Shown one piece after another: positions 1 through 11,562 of a stretch of 64,000 nucleotides of DNA. The translations under genes and the position numbers were made by a program. The notes under the pieces were generated by a model that saw only the letters and a program-made list of their open reading frames with translations, ran no database searches and was not told where the DNA came from. Positions within the stretch are counted from its first letter, which is position 1, and every line of letters starts with the position of its first letter. Origin of the DNA: Acanthosoma haemorrhoidale (lineage: Eukaryota > Arthropoda > Insecta > Hemiptera > Acanthosomatidae); the NCBI GenBank assembly GCA_930367205.1, contig OV884015.1:36075288-36139287 (forward strand). Direction: 5' to 3'.

Positions 1-186
1 AACCTGGGAACTACAAGTATTCAGGTAAACAACTGTGAGATTGTGAGAGAGAGACAATTTTTTTTCATATTTTTTTAATGGGAAAAAGTGACCTAGTTAC
101 ATGGTAGAATTACGGCCTGCGGCTTTTGAAGTGCCCGAATTACCTAGGGACACGATGGCCGAAGCTCATGAAACTCCCTGGCTTGG

Positions 187-1430
187 TTGAAGGTGCGAGC
201 GGCGACGTCACTGGACCTGAGGAGAACAATATCGGACCTGGAGAAATTCTCAGGAGAGCTAGGCGAATTGAACCATTTCATCAAAGGTGGTGATAGGATT
301 ATGGAAAGGGTAGAGGTTCAGGCAAGTGAGGGTTTACTCGACTCTAGCGACGCAAAATTAATTAAAGCGGACCTAGTATGCAGAATGAAAAGGAGCGTAG
401 TAAACCTAATAGGCCGACGAAGACACCCCATGGGCCGGGGTGAAAGGAAGACTAAAGAAGGCATACGGAGGAGGCAGATGGACACCAGAAGAGGACATCT
501 TCCAGATGTTCAGGTAGACCAGACGGCCCAATCAAATGAAAGGGCAGTACGCCGGAGAACTCTTGGCAATGTTCAACAAAATAACTAAAAAAATGAGAGA
601 AACAGTGAACTTAGTGGAAGTAGAAGCCAGGATGGCATTCATATCGACCATCCTGAAGGTACAGTTGGCCAGGAATACAGGCAAGACAGATAGTCTACCG
701 GGAGACCGATCGTTCATTGAGTGCGCCTAAGATTTAATGGAAGCTAATGCCCGTGAAGAAGAAGAAAAATTGGAGGCAGACGAGACAGAGTGGTCCAAGG
801 TGACGTACAGGAGGCCGAGAAGGCCGCAACAGGCATGGAAGAGGAAGAATCAGCGGTATGCGAAAACAAAGGGGCGGTGGTTGAAGGAAGGAGACCTAGC
901 CAAGGGAGGCCGAGACCCAGCGGGCGGAAGGAGGACAGAAGATGTCCCGGATATGGGAGAATTGGACACTTAGTGGTGCAGTGCCCGCGCACAAAATGTT
1001 TTGAATGCGGAATTGAAGGACACTTCGCAAGGCAGTGTCCATACATTTTCCAGCGAACAGTTATAGGCCGGAACCGATGGAGGTAAACGCACAGAGGGTA
1101 TGGAAAAGAACCAGAACCCCCTCCGAATCGTCGAAAACTACGGGAGCGTTGGAGACAGAAGAAGAGAAGATGAAACCAGGAGCAGCAGAGGAGAGACTGG
1201 AGAGGACGGCAGGTACTACGAAAGAAGCAGACGACATGGCGTGGAAGGAGGAAAGAAACGGCAAGCGGTTGCCTGAGGAGGGGGCTGCCAGATGGGTGGC
1301 CGCACGTTAAGAAACTACAGCGTGAGAGGGAAATACGGCGGTATACCCATTACTCTAACAGAGGAGTGAGATACCTGGTAGACACTGGGAGTTCTTGTAC
1401 AATTCTCAGCAGGAAAGCGGTCCAAAAAGG
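187..1430 (+). mobile_element. LTR retrotransposon gag-protease remnant (broken)
   Basis: This is a decayed fragment of an LTR retrotransposon, probably Ty3/gypsy-like, covering the gag end and the start of pol. A gag-like basic and glutamate-rich stretch is open at 187-588 and continues in another frame at 536-730, so there is at least one frameshift. Two zinc knuckles follow at about 940-1040: the second is a perfect CX2CX4HX4C (CFECGIEGHFARQC), and the first has Tyr in place of its second Cys. In the same frame, after stops at 1084-1086 and 1171-1173, comes a retropepsin-type active site, LVDTGSSCTIL, with DTG at 1381-1389. Similarity is lost near 1430; no reverse transcriptase or integrase follows and no LTRs were recognised. 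Family rank is inferred from motif order only. Confidence 0.8.
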
Positions 1431-2429
1431 TAACGAAGCTATATTTCATTAGTATTATCAATCAATAGTATAAAATTCAATTATTAAGTTAGAATGCTGT
1501 AACAAAAGTGCAAAAAAGAAAAGAGAAATAGGAAATGTACGCTGTATTGATTGATGAGTATTCTGTGTCACTGCAATCTAACGAAGCCCAGTATTGTTAA
1601 TAAAGTATTTCTCTCAAACATGTCGAAATCAAACATCTTTATTCCACCTATATAGGCCACTATTACAACAAATATGATTTAGATAACAGATTGAGGCTTA
1701 ACAAAACGTTTTGGGACCAAATCCCCGTAAGGGGAGACATTTTTTGTGACATTCAGTTCCCTATGCTATAGGAGTCAAATTCCGATATAACAGTATTATA
1801 ATTGGAAAACAGAACTTTGCAACATCAACATTTAAGACGTCAAAAGGCCTACTCTAGTTACACAATTGACTAGACTGATAAATTTTGAGTGGTTAATTAA
1901 AGCGTATTAACACAAGCATTCGAATGTCACAATAAAAGCTATTCTTATGTGAGCGAGCGAGGTTACAGTGTGCTAAAGCCGAGAGGTGCTCAAATGAAAT
2001 TGTAGATTCAAAGGTGGACATACGGGGACCGAGCAGATCAATGGTGTCCCGGCCACGTGTGTGGGAGTGACAGGCCGCGTAGCAATTGCTACCGCCTCTC
2101 CCTACAACTGCTATTATTTAATCATCACAGCTCCCCGACTGCGATAACACTCCGTACGGGGATCATTTCAATAAGACCACCGCAGGATGAATGAGTTATT
2201 AGACGAATCAAATTTTTTTTTTAGAATATAAAAGTTCCGGAAACTTTTCTAAACTTTCAAACTAGAGGCGTCATAGTTCAGCTTATTCTTCATATCCTCA
2301 TATTCATCCTTCCTTCGGTCATCCATTTCTTGTATGTAGTGATTTATGGCGTTTTCAAGAGCTCCATCGGCATTAGTTGGTTAAACGAACCGTTTTTTTT
2401 TTCTCGAGGATCCAGGATTGTTGCTATCC
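1431..2429. other. no gene seen; A+T-rich with a G+C-richer patch
   Basis: I see no exon or recognised repeat here. A G+C-richer patch at about 1990-2160 stands out from its surroundings and has the look of an interspersed-repeat fragment, but I could not match it to anything else in the window. Confidence 0.4.
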
Positions 2430-3140
2430 GGGGTATTGATCATGTTTCATAAAGGGCAAGATTATCGATTCTACGAATATTTCATCAATCAACATTTCAT
2501 GTACCTTTTTACCCGTGGAGGGCTTTAGTAAGACAAGCCCAGATGCTATTTCGTACTTCAAGGTGAAAACGAGCGGTATTATCAGTGATAAAGTAAATAA
2601 AGTGTAATCATGGCCCGAAATTTTCGCTGTCGCTTCCTTAAAATTTAAAATATCAGATCTGTCAACACAAGTACCTCACCTGCTGTAAAATATGGCATTT
2701 TAATATCTCTGTTAAGAGCGGGTCTCTTCCCTCGGATCTCTATTTCCAGCATTTTATTCAATCAATCACGAAATATGTTGAATTCCATTATGTCCGAACT
2801 TCTTCAATAAGCTTCTAAATTGGCAGAGAGTGCAACGTTTGCTCACTAAACAAAATTTCACAAGCTACACTATTCATTTTGAAAGTGGTCACAATTTCTA
2901 TGGCTTTGATAATGATACTCCTGGTACCTAGTTCCTTTAGAGCATCATTGACAACCAACTGTTAAGTGTTTGCAAAACACTATAGATGTCTGATTTTTTA
3001 TATGTTCCTTGCGTTTTCTGTCATCAAGCATAGTTGTCTATTGGAAATTAACTCGATAGTTTCAGCACTATGTCTTACTGTAATTTTTCTGCTTGCTAAA
3101 AATACGGATTTCAAAACCCATTCTAAGAAATGGTTTATGA
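2430..3140 (-). mobile_element. hAT transposase remnant, copy 1
   Basis: Read on the minus strand, this is the middle of a hAT-superfamily transposase with several stops and frame breaks. In order from high to low coordinate it gives RHSAETIELIS, then MTENARNI (the family TDNAxN motif with Asp changed to Glu), then QLVVNDALKELGTRSI (the family pattern HTLxLVVNDAL), then EIVTTFKMNSVACEIL, and KLIEEVRT followed by WNSTY (the family RWNSTY). Past this, at about 2690-2470, weaker similarity continues through the part equivalent to the helical domain insertion. No terminal inverted repeats or 8-bp target duplication were found. The element is dead. The copy at 4766-5133 is a direct repeat of its central part. 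Confidence 0.82.
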
Positions 3141-4765
3141 CCATAATGCTGCTAACCCCTGAAATCGAGGTCCGCATGTCGAATATCAGAGCAATTTTAT
3201 TTTACTAGACGTATACAAATCTGGCAAGAAACTATTTTATATCGTTTCTCTATTTGGCAATAAATATCGTAGATCTAATAATTTGACAAATCCTACAAAA
3301 CAGTTTTTTTTTGTGGTAATCATTATCAAGGACAGTGGTAATCATTATAACCATTCATTTTACAATTTTTAGTGCTGGCAAGATTGGGACTCGATCCCTT
3401 TGATCTTTGATCTTTAAGCCTTATGTTAATTATTATTAATTATAGAATAATTATTAGAAACCAATAGAACAAACAAAATTCTCTATTTAAAAATGGATTT
3501 CAATACAAAAAATAAACATGATATTATTCTTATCACTTGTTAAAACATTTATAGTAGAGAATCCTTAGAAGAGAACTTTCAAAGGGCTCAGATTAAATGC
3601 AAATATTCACATTCCTAGAAGTTTGAAAGGGGTTTCACCTTTTAAAGGGTTAAAAAAAGTTCAATTAACCTGTTGGGTACTTATATGCTTAATCGTATCT
3701 GTTAACAAATTCATAAATAATTTAGTGCATAACTAGCTTGTTTCCCACCTGGAAATCTTAACTCAATAAGACTATTTTCATTTTAAGTCACTACCCTACT
3801 CCGAAAGAAGTAGGGACTTTGTCTGTTACGAGTATTGCTGAATCCTCTGTGTATGTTGATGTTATTGCATCAGGAGTTTTGGGTCGCTGAATTTTCACTC
3901 GGTGCAAAAAAGCGGTTTGCGAGTAATATATCAGCATCAAGAAGTAAGTATGTGGAAGTATCGCCGTAGTTTGAAGAGAACTACTGCATGCCAAACTCTA
4001 TCTAAAGCTTTTTCCACATAAATAAATGCTCCAGCCTTCTTTTCGGAAGTCAACGACTCAGCACAGTTGGTGCATGTGTAATTAATTAACTTAGGTATAA
4101 GTATTAATCACTGATAACGCTCAACATTTTTGTTATAATATTTAAGGTTAGCGTGGTATTTTAATATAATATTTAAGTTATTGGTAATTAATTTTGTTTC
4201 AATGTGATTTATTGTCAGTTATTTCACACTAAGCTTTCTTTTTTTATTATTTTATATTGTATTCTTCAATTGTTGTTTCATAAATAGATTATTCCTATTT
4301 TTCCTTGTATTTCTTTTATTAAAGATTTTGCATTATTAACATTTTTAAAGTTCTATTTAAGAACTATTATCATGAGCAACATGTGTGATCACGTTATCGG
4401 AACGGGTTTGTTTACTCCTCCTAAGGATTAAGAGCTGCATTCAGCGCACTATTTGTAAACATTAAATCAGTCCCAGTTTTCCAGAGAGGCCACTCGGATG
4501 CAGGCATCTCAACCGCTGCTCAATTGCAGTTTTGTTAATTTAAACCATGTCTTCCCCTAAAACTGCACAGATACCAAACGTCCTTATTGCTGCCCAATTG
4601 CAGTTTTTGATGAACATCAAAGTCCGGTCCGGCCCGTCAGCTACGCTCCACTGCTCCACTCAACGAGACCACGCGGACATCGGTCACGTAATTAGATAAG
4701 CATTTTAGAGACTTTTTAATTATTATTAACATACTTGCTAATTAATAATTATCATATCATGAAAA
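3141..4765. other. no gene seen between two hAT remnants
   Basis: The stretch is A+T-rich with no supportable exon. A G+C-richer patch lies at about 4430-4690 and is unassigned. Near 3380-3410 a short tRNA B-box-like string (GACTCGATCCC) occurs, too weak alone to call a SINE. Confidence 0.4.
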
Positions 4766-5133
4766 AAGTTGAATCCCATTTTGTCCGAACGTCTTCAATA
4801 AGCTTCTGAATTGGCTGAGAGAGCCACGTTTGCTCACTCCTCAAAATTTTACAATCTACACTACTCGTTTTGAAAGTTGTGACAATTTCTTAGGAATTGG
4901 TAAAGATACTCCTGGTACCTTGTTCCTTCAGAGCATCATTGACAACAAACTGTAGTGTGCAAAGCTCGTGAATAGGTGTCTGATTATATAGCATTACGAG
5001 CTTTTGATATGTTGCTTGCGTTTTCTGTCATCAAACATACTTCTTTGTTGGAAATTAACTGGATAATTTCGGTACTATGCCTTACTGTCATTTTTCTGCT
5101 TGCTAAAAATACGGATTTCAAGAACCATTCTTT
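4766..5133 (-). mobile_element. hAT transposase remnant, copy 2
   Basis: This is a second, shorter piece of the same hAT family as 2430-3140, in the same orientation. On the minus strand it reads RHSTEIIQLIS, then MTENASNISKARNAI, then (after a frame change) FVVNDALKEQGTRSI and KLIEDVRTKWDST. It keeps the TENASNI and VRTKWDST motifs better than copy 1 does. It covers only the central catalytic region and stops abruptly at both ends. It is either a tandem duplication or a second truncated insertion; divergence between the copies is considerable, so the event is old. Confidence 0.82.
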
Positions 5134-8100
5134 TTTTTATTATTTATTACTAAATAAATATCAGGTGATATAGATGATTTTGAGTTACGTTGTGTATATT
5201 CATTTGACAAACTACCTTACTTGTATGAGCACTTGAACTTCACATCAAAAGGTCTGGCAATCACCAAATAATAAAAATTAATTATTGTGGTCTAAACATT
5301 AATGCGAAATTTATTCTATCGAATCAAGGAGATCCGCTTAATCATTAAGAACATTGAAGTATGGTTGTCAACCTATGGTTTTCAGGACACTCAGGCTTCA
5401 ATGATATAATCATTACAGCCATATCCCTGGCTGACATGATGGCCAAAAGATATGATATACACTTCCGTTATACACACCCTCGTCGAACGACACAAGGAAC
5501 ATCATTATGTCGACGAAGCTATTTGAATTATAAAGGACTCAAAGTTAACGAGTGAATTTCGACTTGTGAATCTTGAAATCGTCAACTGTAATCAAGACAT
5601 CAATGGCCCGTAGTGGTTAAACTATCTTAAATACAAAAAAATTGGTTTTTATGCTAAACATTTTCCCGTCAATATCGGCATAAATTGAAAACCACCTCAA
5701 TATTGAACATGCTATTCAAGCTGAACGTCAGAAGCAACACCTCATACCTGGGAAAGTAATAAAGAAAGCTGTCATTAGCGTGTGTCACACTTGTAGAGCC
5801 TAAAAGCATTCTATCATCCCTAGTCTTCTTTTGCTGCTGTCCTTTCACAACGGATCTCTTCATTTCCCAATTTCATTCAGTCCGAGAGTATAATTACATT
5901 ATTACTGATGAAATCATTTAAAAGTATCCTACAGAAAATAATGCTTAACGTATAATCGAAAAATCAAGATGGTCTATTATTGAAATATAAAAATCTAGAA
6001 AAGAATCAAACTGAAACCTAGGGCCAAGCACAAAACTTTCGGACTCTTACTTTAATATTACACTATTTTAAATACATATTTTTGACACGGATTAATCGCA
6101 AGTATTTCAAATGTATTTATTGACAAATTCTCACTATTTTGAGCGCTCAACCTCTAGTAATCATGTACAGTGATGGGTTATCACTGGTATACATTATATA
6201 TAAGCTCTCATATATAGTTTTAGCTATTACTTTAACATTCTTGTTTTTCTTCAAGGGCTCTACTCTGTTATATGTTCGACCCCTGCCATGTGAATAAGAG
6301 GTAAACTAACATTACGACAGAATAAGGTAAGACGTGCTGACTGCCGGGGACGGAAGATGTAATCATCCAATAAACTCTTTTGGGTGTGGGACGATTTTCC
6401 AGTCGGCAATCAAGGGTGCCATCCGCTGCGGAGTTTCGTTTAATAGCTCAAGAATTTGAAACATTTCAACCCCCCGCCCAAGATATGGGGTTCAGCATTT
6501 TAGGTGGCAGTAATATAGTGTTTTGAGGCACGTCCTAAGTCATAACTTAGTAAATTTCAAAATTGAGGCCGCCAACAGCTTGGTCCCCTCTGGCCCCTGC
6601 TTACCGCGTACAATCTCCAACACCGCTGCCTGGCTGTGATAAATGGCCATGCCATGATAAGAACGCAATATAGAAAAAGAAAATAAATTACAAAAATTCA
6701 GCAATATTTTATAAGTGCGATACCAAGCCTTCAGCGGAGCGTAAAAGTATTTGCCATAAAAATTAAATTTATAATAGCGTAACTCAAAAGTCAGTTCCCA
6801 GAAAAACATTTTCGATACTACCGTTCGTTGTTCAACTTATAAATTATTTATTTCTAGCGTTCGTAGTTTTTTTTGTTCAGAACTATCAATAACCACGATG
6901 CCAAAAATAACAGTCGTAGACGAAATAATGAGATGACATTAATCGATTATACATAATTACTTGGCATTTTCAATATCTTTTTTGTTTGTTTTCTCCTTCC
7001 TTTTTTAGCCTTTAAACATTCTACAAGCTCAATGCACTAAGCAGAATACATGTAAAAGACACATAAAAAAGACTGTTTGTGATAGAAATATGATTTGATT
7101 CTGATTATAATTGATCGCTATCTAGTCCTCGGTGCATGATTTGATGGGTAATATAACTAATCAGAAGAGTTGTTAGTTACATCACTATTACCGCTTTCTC
7201 ATCACAACATAATGTGAACAAAATTTCAATTCTTCAGCACCTGATAACATGAGTAAATAAACAGTAAATTGTGGAACAAAAGTTTTATGAAACGTCTAAG
7301 TTAGTTCTACGATATTTCAGATGAAACTGTATTCGAACAAAATAATATTTCTATAATATATCAGCAAAAAGTGTACAAAGAAATAATTTTATGAAAATAT
7401 AATTAGGAATGGTGTCAAATGCACTATTTTTGTTGTTCAAGGGCTAACAAAAAGTTAACAAAGATATGCCTTTATCAAGAAAATTTCTAACGCAGACACC
7501 AATTTCTAACAAACTTTCTAAGGCTCATCAACAATATTATCTATGCAGAATAAATTATCATTCAAATATAATAGCTATTCCTAGCCTTAGTATATATAAA
7601 TAATATAAATATTTTTGTGGACCAGCGTTCATCCTCTGTTCCCTATACTTGTCTATAGCACTTAAAATGTTTTTTCTGTTACACATAATAGTTTCATGGA
7701 CACCTACTTTGGTCTCCTTGACAATGTTTTTTTTCTCTATTTTTTATTAATAATTCAAGTACTTGAACTATTTGGTTGTATTTAATATCAAGTCATTTAC
7801 TAGTAGAGGTTCGTTCAGTATTCTTCAGCATCACACCCCACCAGGAATATGTGCTTACAAGTGTTATATATGTAACTCACTACATAATATATAATATAAT
7901 AGGAATATTAAATGTGAATTAACGCTTATAAGCGTCTTTGTCGGCGAGCGACGGGGGTTTTGACACGTGAATTGACAGACAAATTATAAACACCCCTTTA
8001 CACGGGTTTGAAAACAGGTCAAGGCAGATGAGACATCATGAAAACCCTTTTCGGTACCTGAGAGTGAGACCAAAGAAAACAACATTTCTTTCATCATTTA

Positions 8101-9639
8101 TTCGACTTGAGCGTAGAAAAGTGGTTCTCCGGAGAAGATTGGTGAAAATATATATGTAACGATAGATAGATATTTTCATACATTTTCATATATTTTTGTT
8201 TTTGTTGTATTAAGCATTAATTAGCCATAAGGCCGAACTAAGCACTAAGCACTAGTAATCATCATGTAGCTTATGTCATATAGCATCGGCATCCGAAGCG
8301 ATAACCATCTGATTATCCACTTCCAATCTTAATTGATACTTTCTTTTGATCCTTCCTCTTCAGTACTATCACGACTAAAAAGATTCCTTACCTTTATTTA
8401 CAACGTCCTCCAATTCAAATCAGCTATCAAACCTAATAATCCTTTGACGTTCTTTTTTGTTTGAGTCAAACTGCTTGAAATCTATATCGCATCAATATTC
8501 GTCGTTCGTCAAATATACCAATCTTTAAATTTGGACATTACCTCCAATCTAATGATTCATAATTCATTCATTCAATCATTCTTTATTTTAATACCAACCA
8601 ACCCTTCACGCTCTTTCTCCCCTTGTAATGATTACTATATTCCCCTTATGTTCCAGGTTGCCATATTAACCATTAATATTTAATATTAACCAATATTGAA
8701 CAATTATTCACTTCTACTCATTTATGCCTTTTGATACAACGTTGGTGTTGGTTCATTGAAGGCTATGTACATGGACATTTAGTTTTTATAAGCTAACCAC
8801 ATTAATGTAGGTACTTTTTAGTTTTGGTCTGCTAGACGTACTTATTCATTTTTGCTATTCTTAGGTTGCATTGTCTCAGAGCAAAGTTTTTCATTTTATC
8901 AATATATCCAGTAACATTTCAATTGGCTACCAAAACTCTGTCGTTACAGCCAGACACTATTCAGCCTACAAACAATTCGAGTTTATTTAGTTTCATCCAT
9001 TTGTGTAAGCCTTAGCACAAGTCTCAGATGAAGGATTCTTCTTTTTTATGATGGTCTTCGTAGTCAGGTGATGGATTCGAAATGTTGGTTTTCGACTCCA
9101 AACTCTTTCGGAAGGCATACGGACCGACCCAACAGTTGAAACAATGAAGGGAGAGAGAGAGAGAGAGAGGTATTATAAAGACGAGGGGCGCGGCGCAGAA
9201 GTGGCCATTGTGGGCAGAGATACAGCCTTATCTGTGACACCCCTTCCTACCTGTGCCTAGCGCGCTCTATTCACCCTCCAGTGTCTGCTCCTTCAACATC
9301 AAACTACCCTACAACTGCTCCGGCCGATCCCCTCTCTCAACAACATCCCTTTTTCTTTCTCGGAGAAAAAATCAGAAACGCATATGATCCAGTAGCATTT
9401 AACGCCGGGAAATTGCTTTGAAATGTACCCGCAAGAGGTTGACATTTCGCGTAACACCATTTGAATAATCTGCTTAGATTAGGAAAGGGCTTATCTAGCG
9501 ATCATGAAGGGCGGTTATGAATTTACATATAATATTTGGTTGTCTCGAAATAATTGGTTCAGAGTCTTCAAACTTAAAAAAAAAAACTGTTTTAAAAATG
9601 CTTTAATGAATAGTACTAGGCTTATTATAATCAATGCAT
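5134..9639. other. no gene seen; long A+T-rich stretch
   Basis: I see no exon with supporting splice sites and family similarity. Points of note: a G+C-richer patch at about 6290-6640 with an unassigned minus-strand open stretch ending at 6540; a perfect 14-base palindrome (ACGCTTATAAGCGT) at 7922-7935; and a G+C-richer block at about 9100-9330, listed separately. Confidence 0.4.
9151..9180 (+). repeat. (GA)n microsatellite followed by a TATA-like box
   Basis: About ten GA dinucleotides run from 9151 to 9169, followed directly by TATTATAAAG and a G+C-rich stretch. In insects GA repeats can bind GAGA factor near promoters, so the layout resembles a core promoter. No transcript or exon downstream could be identified, so it may equally be a plain microsatellite. 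Confidence 0.5.
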
Positions 9640-9922
9640 TTTTATAATACATACAACATGATCCTTCTGAATGATTATGTCCTTAGAATTTAGGAATTCT
9701 AAATAGGCACTTTCTAAACCTTTTTGCCTTTCAAATTTGTTTTCCTGTAAGAATTTGTGAAGCTATCTGAAAAAGTAGAAGTCGGTAGACGAGAATTCTG
9801 GAGAGTAGTCCCGTCCCGTACCTAATTTTTTCACAAGTTTCCCCCACAAGTTCTCGTACAGTTGTTTTTGGATTTTCTTCAACCAACGTACGCAAATGGA
9901 CGTCATAAGTCGTAGTTATCAT
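9640..9922 (-). mobile_element. mariner transposase remnant with a large internal deletion
   Basis: On the minus strand the N-terminal side reads LRTLVEENPKTTVRELVGE, the pattern of the helix-turn-helix region of mariner transposases. Shortly after, in another frame, it reads YSPEFSSTDFYFFR, the pattern around the third catalytic Asp (family YSPDLxPxDYxxF), and then ENKFERQKGLESAYLEFLNS, the mariner C-terminal region. Roughly the middle third of the protein, including the first two catalytic residues, is missing. The Asp in SPD is Glu, and a stop follows FFR. No terminal inverted repeats were recognised. The copy is inactive. Confidence 0.78.
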
Positions 9923-10635
9923 TAGTAAGCCTAAAATTTCCCAAACATTTTTTTTAACTAACTTGGAACGGAGGACTCATTACACTACCGTCCCCCAAAC
10001 TTCAAAAAGTTTTTGTTGGCATTTAGCAAGAAACTACCTTAGTAATCAAGCATTATTGTTTGAAAGAGAATTAATTAGTGTTATAGTGAGTTAAACTAAA
10101 AAAAAAAAACCTGAAATCCGGTATTATTATTTGCGTTTTGATCACACACATACTTAATAATTCATTTTTTAGATCGAAAATAAAGTCATGTAAAGGACAT
10201 ATTTCTACATATTAAACCACTGACCCTTAGTCATGGCACAATTTTTCCGTAACATCTAAGCCACACCAAGGACTCTATACAACTTTAGAGAGGAAACTCC
10301 TGTGGGCTACCTTATACTTGTGACCCACCAGGAAAGCCACAGTCATCTGGTCATCTAGATATTTTCAACAAACTTACTTGAAGTATTTCAAACTGCTTAA
10401 TTATTATAAATAAATATACATTGTACATATAGTACATTGAACGAGATTTTCTAAGTGTAAGTAATATCCGGTAACTCAATTACAATGCAGATCAATTTTT
10501 AAAAAAATTTAAAGTAACCTCGATGGAAAATTGCTAATTTTTAATCATTTTTCCCAAAAAAGTTTACCGATTAAAATAAACTAATACATCCGGGGATAAA
10601 TGACCTACTCATTTTTGTATCAATGATTTAAACTT

Positions 10636-10775
10636 CATAAACATGGAAGCAAATTAAAGGTCAACGAGTGGGTTGAATCATATATATGGGAGTCTGGGTT
10701 CAATCAAGTTCTAAATGAGAGATGGGGCGGAAGTGTAATGTAAGTGATTTCCCTCAATCTAAATTAAATTATTAC
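10636..10775 (+). repeat. interspersed repeat, copy A
   Basis: This roughly 140-base block is repeated in direct orientation at 11418-11562. Shared landmarks in the same order are CATAAACATG, AATTAAAGG, a CATATATATGGG core, CAATCAAGTTCT, AATGAGAGA and TTCCCTCAAT, then TTAAATTATTA. No open frame is shared. It is probably a SINE or MITE fragment of unknown family. Confidence 0.65.
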
Positions 10776-11417
10776 AACTATCCATTAAACGACACTATGT
10801 ATAATATTTAATTTTATTTCAGTGATCAATAGTTTTTCGGTTCATTCCTTTTTCAAGCCATCAATTCGAATTCAACCCCCTTATATTTGTAGTATTTTAC
10901 TGTTTTTTTACCTCCCAGATAACAAAATTACTCCTGCCCACAAATATGCAAGATTAAACTGAAGGTGAGCCCCATCACCTAGATTTGTATTCCCTTTATT
11001 GTATTTTTAACCACAGCCTGTATTGTTAAGTAACCCAACCTGCATCTGCGCATAGCAGAATGAGGAGAAAATTGTCAATTATTTTGTTCATATTTTTACA
11101 CATTGTATTAAAATTTAAAGGGGTTTAGGAAAAAAAAAAAAAAAAAAAATCTGCAGCATACGATCGGTTCTTCCTTGTAAAAAAATCTATCAAATGTCGT
11201 AATCCGGGATGTTTCGTAAACCAAATTTTAAATTTGGTTTAGAGTAGATCACTTCGTGGTCCTACATAAAGCTCTCTCCTTCTGTCAATTACCCTTGGAA
11301 GCAATGGAAAGCGTTTTAATCAATCAAATAAAAGGAACCAAAATTTTTATGATAAAAACTAATTGTAAATTTGTAATTATTTGACTTCAATTTATAAAAA
11401 AATATCAAAACAACTCA

Positions 11418-11562
11418 TCATAAACATGCAAGCGAATTAAAGGAAAAGTGGTGGGATTAAAACATATATATGGGTACAAATCAGTGCCAATCAAGTTCTC
11501 AATGAGAGACAGGCCAGAAGTTAATATAAGTTAATTCCCTCAATATTAATTAAATTATTATT
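11418..11562 (+). repeat. interspersed repeat, copy B
   Basis: Second copy of the block at 10636-10775, about 780 bases downstream in the same orientation. It carries small insertions between the same landmarks. Confidence 0.65.
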
